Assembly (NCBI RefSeq): GCF_019703515.2
Contig: NC_059365.1
Span: 42,552,501 to 42,616,500, forward strand
DNA from: Myxocyprinus asiaticus
Taxonomy: Eukaryota; Chordata; Actinopteri; Cypriniformes; Catostomidae
Direction of reading: 5' to 3'
DNA length: 64,000 nucleotides
Shown here: positions 27,661 to 38,088 of the stretch, one piece after another
Position numbering within the stretch: the stretch's first letter is position 1
Layout: each line of letters starts with the position of its first letter
Translations under genes and position numbers: made by a program
Notes under the pieces: generated by a model
What the model was told of the DNA's origin: nothing
Databases searched by the model: none
What the model saw: the letters and a program-made list of their open reading frames with translations, nothing else

Positions 27661-28727
27661 ACTGAGGGAGACAGGAATTTATTATTAATGACTGTTTGTA
27701 GTGTGTGTGGGATCTTGTGTGTGCTTGTCATTTGTCTATGTGCGAACAGCCCCACAGCAGACTCTGTTATGACAAGAACTTATTGAATCATGAATCTTCC
27801 ATCTTCTTCATCATGTGCCTGCTCATCCTCGGCAGTCCCAGTTGCTCCATCAACTTTTCATCCTAATACTATTCATGTTTTACAGCTAGTGCATTTTCAT
27901 CAGGCAAGTGGATGATTTATACAAACATGACGAGGAGATGAGTTCTTAAAGGGGTCATATTATGAGAATTTGACTTTCAGAAAGTAACTTTCGGAACTTA
28001 AAACTTCCTCCCCAGTCCAAAAAAGGCCATTTATTGAAAGTAAGCTCCAAAAAAAAAAATTGTACTGAACATGTGTAACTTTCTAAAATCAGAGAGATGA
28101 TTATACCACATGACCACCCGCATCAAATTTGGTGTACAAAAACCAGCCAGCCCAACCATGGTGAAATAATGAGCAGAAAGCCAGATATAAATATATAGAG
28201 CAGTCTGGTTCCAGAAGTAAAAACCCCATTCATGTTCTCCACAGGTAAATAGATTTTTAACAATATCCCATAAAACGTTAAAGCTGAGGTCATTAATTGA
28301 TGGTATATCCTTCTGTTGAAGCAGCCAGTCTGTTTTTTTTTTATTTATTTATTTTTATTTTTTTTTTTTTTTTTTATGGCATAACTCCTGGTGAAGAACT
28401 ACACTACCCATAATCCATCAGAAAATATTCACCTGTCAGAGAATCGTGGCCAACAAAGCACGTGATAAGAGCTCTGCAGCGACTGCCCACTGACATGACG
28501 TCTCCCTACACTCTCAAAATACTTGTATGTTTTTATGTATCTGAATATTTTTTACTTTATATACAATATAATGTAAATGTATTGTTTCTATATAGTACTT
28601 ATAATCAGCAACTTATATAAATTGTTTTAGATTTGTCCATAATTTTTTATTTAATTGCATCATTTGCAGTGCTTCATGGGATTTTAGTTCATGCCCTCAT
28701 GAAAGATGTTAAAGGAACCCTAAAAAC
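27661..28727. other. Intronic sequence with dispersed repeat fragments
   Basis: 27950-28060 (GGGGTCATATTATGAGAATT) resembles fragments near 52235 and 61760. A block at 28280-28420 is inverted relative to 35360-35495. Just left of DIRS copy 2 the sequence TTAAAGGAACCCTAAAAA looks like the start of the palindromic repeat that continues at 31707. No gene is seen. Confidence 0.45.
28280..28420 (+). repeat. Dispersed repeat, partner of the inverted copy near 35360-35495
   Basis: It contains TTAATTGATGGTATATCCTT and TGGTGAAGAACTACACTACC. The reverse complement of both blocks, in the corresponding order, is found just upstream of the last gabra2 exon. A T-rich expansion interrupts this copy at about 28328-28376. 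Confidence 0.7.
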
Positions 28728-28994
28728 GTCCTGGTTACTTTCGTAACCTCCGTTCCCTGATGGAGGGAACGAGATGTTGTGTCGATGTAGTGACACTAGG
28801 GGTCACTCTTGGGAGCCCCAAACACCTCTGATTTTGAAAAAAGGCCAATAGGATTTGTCGAGTGGAATTTGCATGCCACTCCCCCGGACAAATAGGTATA
28901 AAAGGAGCTGGCTCACAAACACTCATTCAGGTTTTGTGCTGAGGAGCCGAGACAAGGTCCCGGCCATTTCAGTGGGTAGTTCAGTATTGTGGCA

Positions 28995-29110
28995 TGAGGG
29001 ACACAACGGCTCATTCCCTCCATCAGGGAACGGAGGTTACGAAAGTAACCAGGACGTTCCCTATCTGTCACTCACTCGATGTTGTGTCGATGTAGTGACA
29101 CTAGGGGTCC
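28995..29110. repeat. DIRS internal complementary region (copy 2)
   Basis: It joins the complements of the two ends: GGTTACGAAAGTAACCAGGAC is followed directly by GTTCCCTATCTGTCACTCAC and GTAGTGACACTAGGGGTC. This is the same arrangement as at 22206-22316 in copy 1, in the opposite orientation. Confidence 0.8.
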
Positions 29111-29734
29111 CTATATGAAACTCCACAATAAGCTGAACTGTGTTACGTGGACTGGCGGTGCGAGAAGGGCAGACCGCTGTGTGCCTCGTAGCCAGCGCAC
29201 CAGGCCATCACGTAACCTCCCCCAATGCTCTTATGAGCGTCGAACAGTCCCTTCGGGGACAAGTCGACTGCTCAAAAAATAGGGACAGACTAGCCCAGCC
29301 GTTGCCTCTTTTCCTCTTTTTTTCTCCCCAAAAAGAGTGGAATTTGTTTGCCGACTGGGGGCCATAAGTGTCTACATCGGGGGGGTGTCACTCCCAAGGG
29401 GAAGACACTGCGGAGACCACACCCCGCCCAGAGAGGCCACATGGTTTTACCGAGTCTTGTCGGAAGTATGTCATGTGGAGAAGTCCCATGGTAGGTCCTA
29501 CCCAAGGGGGGAGGAGTTCTATAAACATGGTGACCGGGGGCAGAGGAACCTCTGCCCAAGGAAGACGCAGTTTACCAACAGGGAAACGATTTAGTGGAAG
29601 ATATATCACATGGGGTCACCTATGGGGAACCAGAGCATGTGGAGCACCTACCCAAGTACAGGGCTTAGTTAGCACATGTACTGGGCTGGCAGCGAGTTTC
29701 TCCACAAACTTGTCTGCCACAGGGCTAAGGAGGA

Positions 29735-30066
29735 AAGTCATCCAGGGATTGGAAGATTGGCTGCAACCAACTGCCTTTCTTCGGTACGATGAAGTAGAGG
29801 CTGTAAAACCCTTTCTTCATCTCGGCTGGAGGGACAGACTCTATCGCACCCTTCCACAGAAAGGTATCGATCTCCGCACACAGGGTAGCGGCGTTCTCGT
29901 CCTTCACCGAAGTGAAGTGGACGCCGTTGAACCTGGGCGGGCACCTGGCGAACTGAATCGCGTAGCTGAGTTTGACGGTCCTGATCAACCACTGCGACGG
30001 GTTGGGGAGCGCGAGCCACGCCCTTGGCGATGAGCAGACGAGGTGCAAGGTCTTGAACTGTGCCAA
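29735..30066 (-). pseudogene. DIRS reverse transcriptase N-terminal fragment (copy 2)
   Basis: The minus-strand frame reads WLALPNPSQWLIRTVKLSYA, then ESVPPAEMKKGFYSLYFIVP and KKGSWLQPI, matching the start of the copy 1 reverse transcriptase. Homology stops there, before the first catalytic Asp, at the internal deletion junction near 29750. Confidence 0.8.
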
Positions 30067-31214
30067 TGCAGGATGTGCTGAATAGCCTCCGTCTGCTGTT
30101 TCACCACCGAGAACTGCTGGGCGAAGTCCTCAACGGTGTCACCGAACAGGCTGACCTGGGTGACGGGGGCGTCAAGGAACCGTACCTTGTCAGCTTCCCA
30201 CATCTCGACCAAGTTGAGCCATAGGTGGCACTCCTGGGCCACCAGGGTGGACATTGCCTGCCAGAGAGTCCACATTGTGACCTTCGTCGCCTGGAGAGTG
30301 AGGTCGGTCACCGAGCACAGCTCGTGCGTCAATCCCGGGTCAGAACTACCCTTGTGCAGTTCTCTTAGCGCCTTGGCTTGGTGCACTTGCAGGAGAGCCA
30401 TGGCATGCAGGGTGGAGGCGGCCTGTCCAGCGGCACCGCAGGCCTTAGTCGCCAGAGACGATGTAACTCTACAGGCACTGGACGGGGGTCTCAGGCGGCC
30501 CACCAGGTGGTGGTGTTTTGCGGGCACAGGTGCACCGCAACCGCCTTATCCACCTGGGGAATCACCGAGTACCCCCTGGCAGCCCCACCATCGAGGGTAG
30601 TGAGAGCAGAGGAGCTCAGAGACCGGGTCTGGGCAGTCAAAATGTGCCCGCCACGACCTTGTGAGCTCCTCATGCACCTCCGGGAACCAATCGTCAGGCT
30701 GCGAGTGTTCAGGGGAGGTGGAGGGTTCCACTCCAGCCCGACACACGCAGCCGCCCAGGCAAGCATGGCTGCCAGCTGCGCGTCAGGCTGCGACTGGTCC
30801 ACCACACCCGAAGTTGGGAGCCCAGTCGAGTCCTCATCATCAGACTGGACAGCCCGCTCTCCGATGCTGCAATCGAGAGCTCATCCACTTTGCGAGCGCT
30901 GAAACGAGATCGCGAACTCACCCTGAGATGAGCCGGTGGTCTCATCCCAGGGCAAACGAGCGTATTGGGGAAAGGGAGGTCCGTGGGGAGTTACCCGGCA
31001 GTGTGGCTCCTATTGGGGTCCCCAAATCGCCCCCAGTGCTAACCGACGTGGCCTCAAACCCGTAGGTAGAAGGACCGAGGCGGGGAGCCGCTGGAGTGGT
31101 CTTTCCCTCTAACGAAGGAAAAACTGCAACCGCAACGTTACCATGGTCATGCTCTCGCAGTGAGAACATGACCCATCCACGAACGCTGTCTCCGCATGGG
31201 CAGCACCCAAGCAC
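30050..31214 (-). pseudogene. DIRS gag-like ORF, broken (copy 2)
   Basis: The minus-strand pieces match copy 1 gag. TLVAQECHLWLNLVEMWEAD and SLFGDTVEDFAQQFSVVKQQ lie at about 30260-30075. EVHEELTRSW-type sequence lies near 30700. VSTGGDLGTPIGATLPGNSP lies near 31040-30980. Frameshifts separate them. Confidence 0.75.
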
Positions 31215-31706
31215 GTAAGACCGCGATCATGGCCATTGGAAGCGGATAGGTAACGACCTCAACCAGGAAATACACACAAACGGAGAGGCATCTTTAAAAA
31301 GACGCTCTCCGTTAATGCCAATCTTTTAGAAGGGAAAATATATTCTTTCAGTAGGAAGAATATACTATTTTAGCTGCTGAAGCACCCAGGGGCGTTCTCT
31401 GCACTTCACCAGTGCAAGAGGGGGAGAAGCCACTGTAATGCGCCGTAAATCCAACAGCTTTTCGAGGTGAATGGATCGGCAGAGTAATTCAGCTCGCTGA
31501 ACACAACTGCTCGGCTCCGAAGAGAAAATCTGAATGAGTGGTTGCGAGCCAGCTCCTTTTATACCCGTATGTCCGGGGAAGTGGCATGCAAATTCCACTC
31601 GCCAATTCCCATTGGCCTTTTTTCAAAATCAGAGGTGTTTGGGGCTCCCAAGAGTGACCCCTAGTGTCACTACATAGACACAATGTCGAGTGAGTGACAG
31701 ATAGGA

Positions 31707-32395
31707 ATGAAAATTATCTCCTAATTTATTCAACCTTGTGTCGTCTCAAGCTCCAATTACTTTCTTTTTTCTGTGGAACACAAACGAAGATATTTTAATG
31801 GAGATATGATTTATGTTTGTCCATACAATTCAAGTGAATGGGGACCAAATTTTCAAGCTTCAAAAAGGACATAATGGCAGCATAAAAGTAATTCATAAGA
31901 CTCCGATGGTTTAATCCATGTCTTCTGAATCAGTTTTGGGTGAGAACAGATAAAAATGTAACTCCTTTTAATTGAATCCTTTTCACTCCTTTTCACTGTA
32001 CTTCTTGCAGCCTCTTGGCATGATCATGATTTCAAGCTCGATTACACTTCCTAGTGCTTGATGCATGCACATATCGCTAGATGGTGCTAGGAAGTGTAAC
32101 CGAGCTTGATATCATGATCACCAAGGAGACTTAAGATTTATAGTGAAAAAGGAGTTATATTTTGGTCTGTTCTCACACGAAATCGATTGGAATCACTTCA
32201 GAAGACATGGATTAAACCAGTGGAGTCTTATGGATTATTTTAATGCTGCCTTTATGTCCTTTTTGGAGCTTGAAAATTTGCATTGTATGGACAAACAGAC
32301 ATCATACTGTATCTCCATTAATCTTGTTTGTGTTCCACAGAAGAAAGAAAGTCTTACGATTTTGAGACGACAAAGTAAATTATGAGAAAATTATG
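31707..32395. repeat. Long palindrome (foldback repeat), arms about 300 bp
   Basis: The left arm (TTCTGTGGAACACAAACGAA, CATGTCTTCTGAATC, AGGACATAATGGCAGCAT) is mirrored by the right arm (TCAGAAGACATGGATTAAAC, TGCCTTTATGTCCTTTTTG, TTGTTTGTGTTCCACAG). The centre lies near 32060. The 80-codon frame at 32143-32385 is a by-product of the arm. The sequence just left of DIRS copy 2 (TTAAAGGAACCCTAAAAA) looks like the missing outer end, so DIRS copy 2 probably inserted into this palindrome. Confidence 0.85.
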
Positions 32396-32415
32396 ATTTT
32401 ATGATGAAACATTAC

Positions 32416-32670
32416 TGTGGCAGACATCTGCCTTCCCTACTAAGCGGGAACCGGTGTGAACAATCAAAAAGACTTTATTAACACAAACATAACATAAAAC
32501 TGCTTTTCAGCATAACTAAAACACGTGCGCACACACAAACACAGCTCTGTTGTTGTCTCTCTCTCTCGAACTGGCATCCCGGCTCCTCCTTATCTCTCTC
32601 CCACTGATTGAGGCAACTCAGTGCCAGGTGTCCAGCGTCATGGCCCGGCCACGCCCTCCTCCTCGTCACA
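32416..32670 (-). mobile_element. Short LTR-like element (possible solo LTR) with 5-bp target duplication
   Basis: A 5-bp direct repeat, ATTAC, flanks it at 32411-32415 and 32671-32675. On the minus strand it begins TGTGACGAGGAGGAGGGCG and ends GGCAGATGTCTGCCACA, so it has TG...CA ends. An AATAAA signal lies about 60 nt before the end (complement of 32474-32479). TG...CA, a 5-bp duplication, a polyadenylation signal and 255 bp together suggest a solo LTR. A short TIR transposon is the alternative, because a relative at 38524-39102 has long inverted arms. No coding sequence is present. Confidence 0.6.
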
Positions 32671-33107
32671 ATTACTTTTTGTACAAAGTCTTGTACCTTT
32701 GTTTTTTTGTCCAATTATTAAATACTTTTTTACGTCAAATAAAATATTGTAATGTTTTGATTCACATTGGAGCTGGTTGCTTTGGTTCATGGCTTTTACA
32801 ACTCTTTTATGAAGGATTTTATGAAATTCCTAATTCCTAAAGAATTAATGAAAAAAATACTTCTGGAACCAAGACGGCTGAAAAAGTGGGCATTTGTTGC
32901 ACTCTTTTATGCCTAAACATCAGAAGAACTAACAACTGGAGTAACATGTGGGAAAGTCTGTCAAATCTTGTGCTGTAGCTGGCTGGGTGTAGCACCTACA
33001 ACTCTGCAGATCCTTTCAAGGATCCCAACATTAGAAGCGTGTGACTGAAGTTTCTTTTTAACAAGATCCCTGATTATTTTTGTCTGATCTTAACAGTTTG
33101 AGCACAG

Positions 33108-33204
<97 letters not shown>

Positions 33205-33583
33205 GCAATGTAGTCATTTCATTTTTATTTCTAAAGTGCTTTTCACAATACACGTTTCAAAGCAGCTTTACAGAAAATTGTGCTGTAATGTTTATAATGT
33301 CTTAAAGTCCGAGTTGAGCAGTTTCATTGAAAAACATGCATTAAAATATATTTGTCTTCAGGCCTCCAGTGAGCAAATGTCTGAGTAAGCACTTTGCAAA
33401 TGCAAAGCTTTACAACGAAGCTGTTAGAGCGCAAAAGTGCCAGTCCACTTTTTCAGCTGTATTGGTTACAGAAGTATTTTTCCCATGGATTTTCATAAAA
33501 TCCTTTGGTAACACTTTATCATAACTTTCATTAATAAATCTCAAACAAACATTATATAATACTTAACAGATCAATAGTTTATG
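32671..33583. other. Intronic sequence with a compound microsatellite
   Basis: No gene is seen. The (AT)n-(TG)n tract is listed separately. Confidence 0.5.
33109..33203. repeat. Compound (AT)n-(TG)n microsatellite
   Basis: About 49 bp of AT repeat is followed by about 45 bp of nearly uninterrupted TG repeat. The 70-codon frame that starts in it is an artefact. Confidence 0.95.
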
Positions 33584-33951
33584 TACACTCACCGACCACT
33601 TTATTAAGTACACCTGTACATCTACTTATTCATGCGATTATCTAATCAGCCAATCGTGTTGCAGCAGTGTAGTGCATAAAATCATGCAGATATGGGTCAG
33701 GAGCTTCAGTTAATGTTCACATCAACTATCAGAATGGGGAAAAAATGTGATCTCAGTGATTTGGGGCATGGCATGATTGTTGGTGCCAGACGGGCTGGTT
33801 TGAGTATTTCTGTAACTGCTGATCTCCTGAGATTTTCACACACAACAGTGTCTAGAGCAGGGCTACTCAATTTCGGAAAGGTCAGGGGCCACAAAGCTGG
33901 ATCCCTGTACCCTCGAGGGCCGCACTCTTAATTTTTATGATTATTTATATA

Positions 33952-34760
33952 CAGCTCTGGAGAACATTATGAGACCACTGCAAAATTGTCAGTTTCTCTG
34001 GATTTTCTCTTTATAGGTATATGTTTGAGTAAAATGAAAATTTTTGTACTGACAACATTTCTCCCAAATTCCAAATAAAAATATTGTCATTTAGAAGATT
34101 TATTTGCAGAAAGTGACAACTGGTCAAAGTAACAAAAAAGATGCTGTGTTTTCAGACATCGAATAATGCAAAGAAAACAAGTTCATATTAATTTTTAAAA
34201 AAACACAATAATTTTTTAACTTAGGAAGAGTTCAGAAATTAATATTTGGTGGAATAACCCTGATTTTCAATCCCAGCTTTCATGCGTCTTGGCATGCTCT
34301 CCGCCAGTCTTTCACATTGCTGTCGGGTGACTTTATGCCACTCCTGGCGCAAAAATTCAAGCAGCTCGGCTTTGTTTGATGGCTTGTGGCCATCCATCTT
34401 CCTCTTGATCACATTCCAGAGGTTTTCAATGGGGTTCAGGTCAGGAGATTGGGCTGGCCATGACAGGGTCTTGATCCGGTGCTCCTCCATCCACACCTTG
34501 ATTGACCTGGCTGTGTGGCATGGAGCATTGTCCTGCTGGAAAAACCAATCCTCAGAGTTGGGGAACATTGTCAGAGCTTGATTCATGCATACTTAACAAA
34601 GATGCATCTGCCCGATTCCAGCCATGCTGAAGTACCACCAGATCATCACCAATCCACCATCTGGCCATCTAATGGTTAGACAGAGACCTGGAGAGGCCTT
34701 CAAGCCACAGTGTCTCGCACCCACTGTGAAATTTGGTGGAGGATTGATGATTTTGTTGAT
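33952..34760 (-). mobile_element. Second Tc1-like element (DD34E), nested and internally inverted
   Basis: It starts CAGCTCTGGAGAACATTATG after TA at 33950-33951. Coding on the minus strand runs from about 34640 down to 34239. From about 34640 to 34760 the upstream part of the same transposase is instead on the + strand: RPGEAFKPQCLAPTVKFGGG, normally just before the MIWW segment. The orientation therefore flips near 34640, and no right terminus of this element was found. Confidence 0.7.
34239..34640 (-). pseudogene. Tc1-like transposase C-terminal half
   Basis: A 115-codon frame (34586 to 34239) contains FFQQDNAPCHTARSIKVWME, WPAQSPDLNPIENLWNVIKR and CERLAESMPRRMKAGIENQG, ending at the natural stop. 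I count 34 residues between the Asp of DNAPCHT and the Glu of NPIE, so it is DD34E. Upstream, to about 34640, MIWWYFSMAGIGQMHLC is readable before a stop. The DNA-binding domain and first Asp are absent in this orientation. Confidence 0.85.
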
Positions 34761-35009
34761 TTTGACATTGTTACAGTTACAGAAATATTCAAACCAACCG
34801 GTCTGGCACCAACAGTCATGCCACAGTCTAAATCATTGAGATAAACATTTTTCCCCATTCTGATGGTTGATGTGAACATTAACTGAAGCTCCTGACCTGT
34901 ATCTGAATTGTTTTATGCATTGCACTGCTGCCACATGATTGGCTGATTAGAAAAATCACATGAATAAGTAGGTGTACAGGTGTTCCTAATAAAGTGGTCG
35001 GTGAGTGTA

Positions 35010-35243
35010 TAATCATTTTCATATGTGGATTTCTATCAATGTAGGCTGTTCTTGTTATTATTGTTTGTTGTTGTTGAAGTCTGTATCAAGTAAACAACTA
35101 AATATAACAAACCACCCCTTACACACTAAGTATGTACAGTAAATACAGTAACTTTGTTACTGTAGCTCAAAGTCAAATGCCCATAAAGGTACTACATTTT
35201 TAAATATAAACTTTTATAAACATTTACAATGGATAGTTTCAAC

Positions 35244-35274
<31 letters not shown>

Positions 35275-35603
35275 TTTTTACAAATAATTAATAAATGATT
35301 TGCTCATGTGAGATTGCTTTAATATATAAGCTTTGTTGGCCACAACTCTGATTAGTGGATCATTTCCCTTCAAGATCATGGGTAGTGTAGTTCTTCACCA
35401 GAAATTGCACTATTAAAAAAGATTTAAAAAGTGAAGTTGAAATAAAGCAGATTGATGGCTTCAGCAGAAGAATATACCATCAATTAACAAGCTCGGAGCT
35501 CATGGTAGGTCTGTATTTAAACCAGTCATAATAAACTCAATTATGAGTGTTTTTGGCGTAATTAATCTAGGCTAATGTTATCAAATCTCCCGTCTTCCTT
35601 CAG
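35010..35603 (+). other. gabra2: Intron end upstream of the last gabra2 exon
   Basis: AT-rich, with a TTTA-rich stretch near 35247-35280 and the inverted dispersed repeat at 35360-35495. CGTCTTCCTTCAG at 35591-35603 is the splice acceptor. Confidence 0.6.
35360..35495 (-). repeat. Dispersed repeat, inverted partner of 28280-28420
   Basis: It contains GGTAGTGTAGTTCTTCACCA and ATATACCATCAATTAA, the complements of blocks at 28280-28420. It ends about 110 bp before the terminal gabra2 exon. Confidence 0.7.
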
Positions 35604-35909
35604 AAAAAGGAGAAGGCCTCAGTCATCAAGAAAAACAATGCATATGCCGTTGCCGTGGCTAACTATGCCCCCAACATCACCAAGGACACCGTCCTTCCCA
35701 CGATCGCTAAGGGGAGCATGGCCGAACCAGGGAAGGCCAAAGCCGACGGAAAACCGGCCGAGGCAAAGAAAACCTTTAACAGTGTGAGTAAAATTGACCG
35801 CATGTCCCGCATCATGTTCCCAGTCCTTTTCGGGACTTTCAACCTGGTGTACTGGGCGACATATTTGAACAGAGAACCTGTGATCAAAGACATGGTGCCC
35901 TCAAATTAG
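35604..35909 (+). CDS. gabra2: GABA-A receptor alpha-2 subunit, terminal coding exon (cytoplasmic loop and TM4)
   Basis: This is the last coding exon. It follows a pyrimidine-rich acceptor (AG at 35602-35603) and is read in phase 0 from the exon ending at 7895. It encodes the variable TM3-TM4 cytoplasmic loop ([19 protein letters not shown], then [19 protein letters not shown]), TM4 ([19 protein letters not shown]) and a short extracellular tail ending in DMVPSN, with TAG at 35907-35909. The segment [14 protein letters not shown] is the alpha-2 signature I used for the paralogue call. Other alpha subunits differ strongly here. The tail differs from the mammalian alpha-2 C-terminus, as expected for a fish orthologue. 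Cyprinids often carry two copies of such genes, so whether this is an a or b copy cannot be decided. The frame is intact. Confidence 0.95.
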   Translation, partial: KKEKASVIKKNNAYAVAVANYAPNITKDTVLPTIAKGSMAEPGKAKADGKPAEAKKTFNSVSKIDRMSRIMFPVLFGTFNLVYWATYLNREPVIKDMVPSN

Positions 35910-37680
35910 AGGCCTTCCAGGATTGCCATGGACTAAAGACTAGGCCAGAACCACCCAGGGACTCTGAATACATCACGCTCCAATGCTCTATTCCCATCTG
36001 CTCTGGAACAGACGTGCCGTGGATTGATGCAAGATGCCTTTCTTTCTCTCTCTCTTGCTCTCGTCTCTCTTTTCTACAGCTTTTTCAGCAGTCCTTTTAA
36101 AATGACATTTGCCTTTGTAAATATGTACATAGTGAAAATGATGTGTTGCGTAAGTGCACAATGTTTGGTTTGACGTGTTCTACTCCGTGTGGATTTTTTG
36201 TTTGTTTTCTCCTGAAATCTGACTTTGGACCACTCTCTGTGATCTAGATTAAATTAAATTGATTTAATTATATATCAATCTGGTGTACACGTTACTATTT
36301 AGTGATGGTGCTTGTTTTTGAGTAGCCTATTATTTTTTTTTAAGATCAAGCTCTTTTGTGTTTTTGGTCGAATATTTTGTTCTGGGCCCATACACAAAAA
36401 AGACATGAAAACAACTGTTTACACACATTTATGAATCATTATGTTGTTGTTTTTTTTTTTTTTTTACTTGTATTGAACCTAGAATATTTCTTTAACAGCA
36501 TTTTGCATTATGACAAAATGTTAACATGGTTTTGGATATGTTTACTGTCAGTTTTTTGACTATATATCCCTTTATAAAGATCTTCAATGCAGCAGCATAA
36601 CATCGCTGTCTGATAAAAGGCACGTATCTCCAAAAAATGCATTTTTCAAGAGCATGGAAAAACTCTTTTTCTCATAAACAAACTTACAAAATGGTTCGAA
36701 AATAACATAATTAGTCACCTTTAGCATCATAAATAGAAGTCTATTATTACACACGTTAGTGCACTGTTTGATATTTTAATTGGATTTTTGTTAGCGAACG
36801 TGGGCATACATGGTTTTCTTATCATGTGTTCCAATGGCGCATGTTCAGTTACAGACTCGAGTCTAACTGTTCATGTTCCCAGAACTCAGTTGGTAGGTTA
36901 TCGATTGCTAGAGAATTTATTTTTGGATATAATCTGAGCTTTCACTTACTATTTTAGATAAAAATCAGTTTTATGAGTATGGTTTCTAGTCCGGATGTTG
37001 AGTGGACAGTTCGGTTTTGAGACACGTTTTCTGTTCCAATGCATAAATTAAGAATTAGCTTTCAATCGCAGTTTCGTGAACTTGGAAATCTGGCAACCGT
37101 ATATGGCTATTATAGTCTACTTTTTAAAGCAACATGACATTGTGCGTGCACGAATGGCTTTGGTTGTCAGGGAAATCACAGAACCAGCGTGATGTAGGCA
37201 ATCTTTTCACTACACTTCAAACTTAAAAACAATAGTATTATTTACACAAATCTTTGCTTTTGGACTCCTTTCATAGTTGTACATATTTTAACACTGTTTT
37301 CAAAGAACAAGAGGAGATACTTTACCTTGGTGGTGTTGTTATAGATGAGCAGACACTATAGTTGATGCTCTTCAAAACATATGTGGTTTTGATGGACACT
37401 TCTCAAGGCCAATGGAGATACTTGTTAAACAGAGAGCCTGATTAAACATCTTTTCATTGGTCATTAGATGTACAATTCAAACTGTAGGAGGAGGTCAATC
37501 GGCACATTCCGTCTATGGTAAAAAGTCAAGATTGCCAAAAGTGGAGATACATGTTTTTCATCGGACAGCGATGATATGTTAGGGTGATGGGGGAAGCTCA
37601 CACAACCTGAACTATGATGTCAATATGAAACAGCTATTGCAACCCTTTTTGCTTCTTAATAAAACAAGATATTCAACAAC
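35910..37680 (+). other. gabra2: Probable gabra2 3' UTR and downstream flank
   Basis: The sequence after the stop codon lacks recognisable transposons up to about 37.7 kb, unlike the intron. A canonical AATAAA lies at 37658-37663, about 17 nt before an A-run beginning at 37680. That is a possible polyadenylation site, but the A-run is genomic and could mislead. A second AT-rich stretch near 36240-36275 could also act. The UTR end is not established. Confidence 0.45.
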
Positions 37681-37800
37681 AAAAAAAAAAGTACTTTTTT
37701 CAGAACCTTTTTCCAAAAGGATTTAATTAGATTGTGAAAAGTGATCTCTATATGACCAGGTGGTTGGAAGGGAGGGGTTAAAAATAAGATGGCTTGGTGA

Positions 37801-38080
37801 TAGGGTTGCCAACTGTCCCATATTAGCAGGGACTTCCCATATTTTCGCAGAAATTAAGACAACCTGCCAAGGGCGTAGATTTGGTTTGGACAAGACTTGC
37901 TAGTCTTGATTATTGGTCAAAATCTACGCCCCTGCAACCTTTACATTCCATCACGTAAGCCAGGAAAAACATTAGTCTCCCTACAATGTTTGGATGGTGG
38001 AATGCTTGAGAGTGTTCCTGACAGCGAAACGTTCTGTATTGAAGCACTCAAAATGCTCAAGTGAAAAGTTGGCAACTCTG
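37801..38080. mobile_element. Short hAT MITE with 8-bp target duplication
   Basis: CTTGGTGA occurs at 37793-37800 and 38081-38088. The ends are TAGGGTTGCCAACT and, reverse complemented, CAGAGTTGCCAACT. The element is 280 bp and non-coding. An internal foldback pairs GGGCGTAGATTT (about 37871) with AAATCTACGCCCC (about 37919). The uninterrupted target context GGGTTTGGTGATGTCAGC exists at about 26540, which supports the insertion. Confidence 0.85.
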
Positions 38081-38088
38081 CTTGGTGA

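Larger units (their letters stand above)
28728..31706 (-). mobile_element. DIRS-type retrotransposon, copy 2, internally deleted
   Basis: This copy is inverted relative to copy 1. Both terminal inverted repeats are present: the plus-strand left end starts GTCCTGGTTACTTTCGTAAC and the right end finishes CGAGTGAGTGACAGATAGG. The internal complementary region is kept at about 28995-29110. The minus-strand coding runs from gag-like frames (about 31214 to 30070) into the start of reverse transcriptase and then jumps to the 3' non-coding region near 29740. The rest of the RT, RNase H and the recombinase are therefore gone. It is 3.0 kb against 6.4 kb for copy 1. It keeps the ends but could move only with proteins from elsewhere. 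Confidence 0.9.
33586..35007. mobile_element. Tc1-like element with long inverted repeats, carrying nested insertions
   Basis: The ends are CACTCACCGACCACTTTATT and its inverse, flanked by TA at 33584-33585 and 35008-35009. Inverted similarity extends about 200 bp inward on each side, through ATCTAATCAGCCAATC and GTTCACATCAACNATCAG. The left arm codes for the same helix-turn-helix as the remnant at 2230-2812. The middle holds a short piece that looks like a hAT terminus (about 33857-33945, CAGGGCTACTCAATTTCGG) and a rearranged second Tc1 element from 33952. Confidence 0.85.

Noticed and set aside
32143..32385. 80-codon + strand frame starting MKKELYFGLF
   Set aside because: It is one arm of the palindrome at 31707-32395. 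Similar translations arise from many copies of this repeat.
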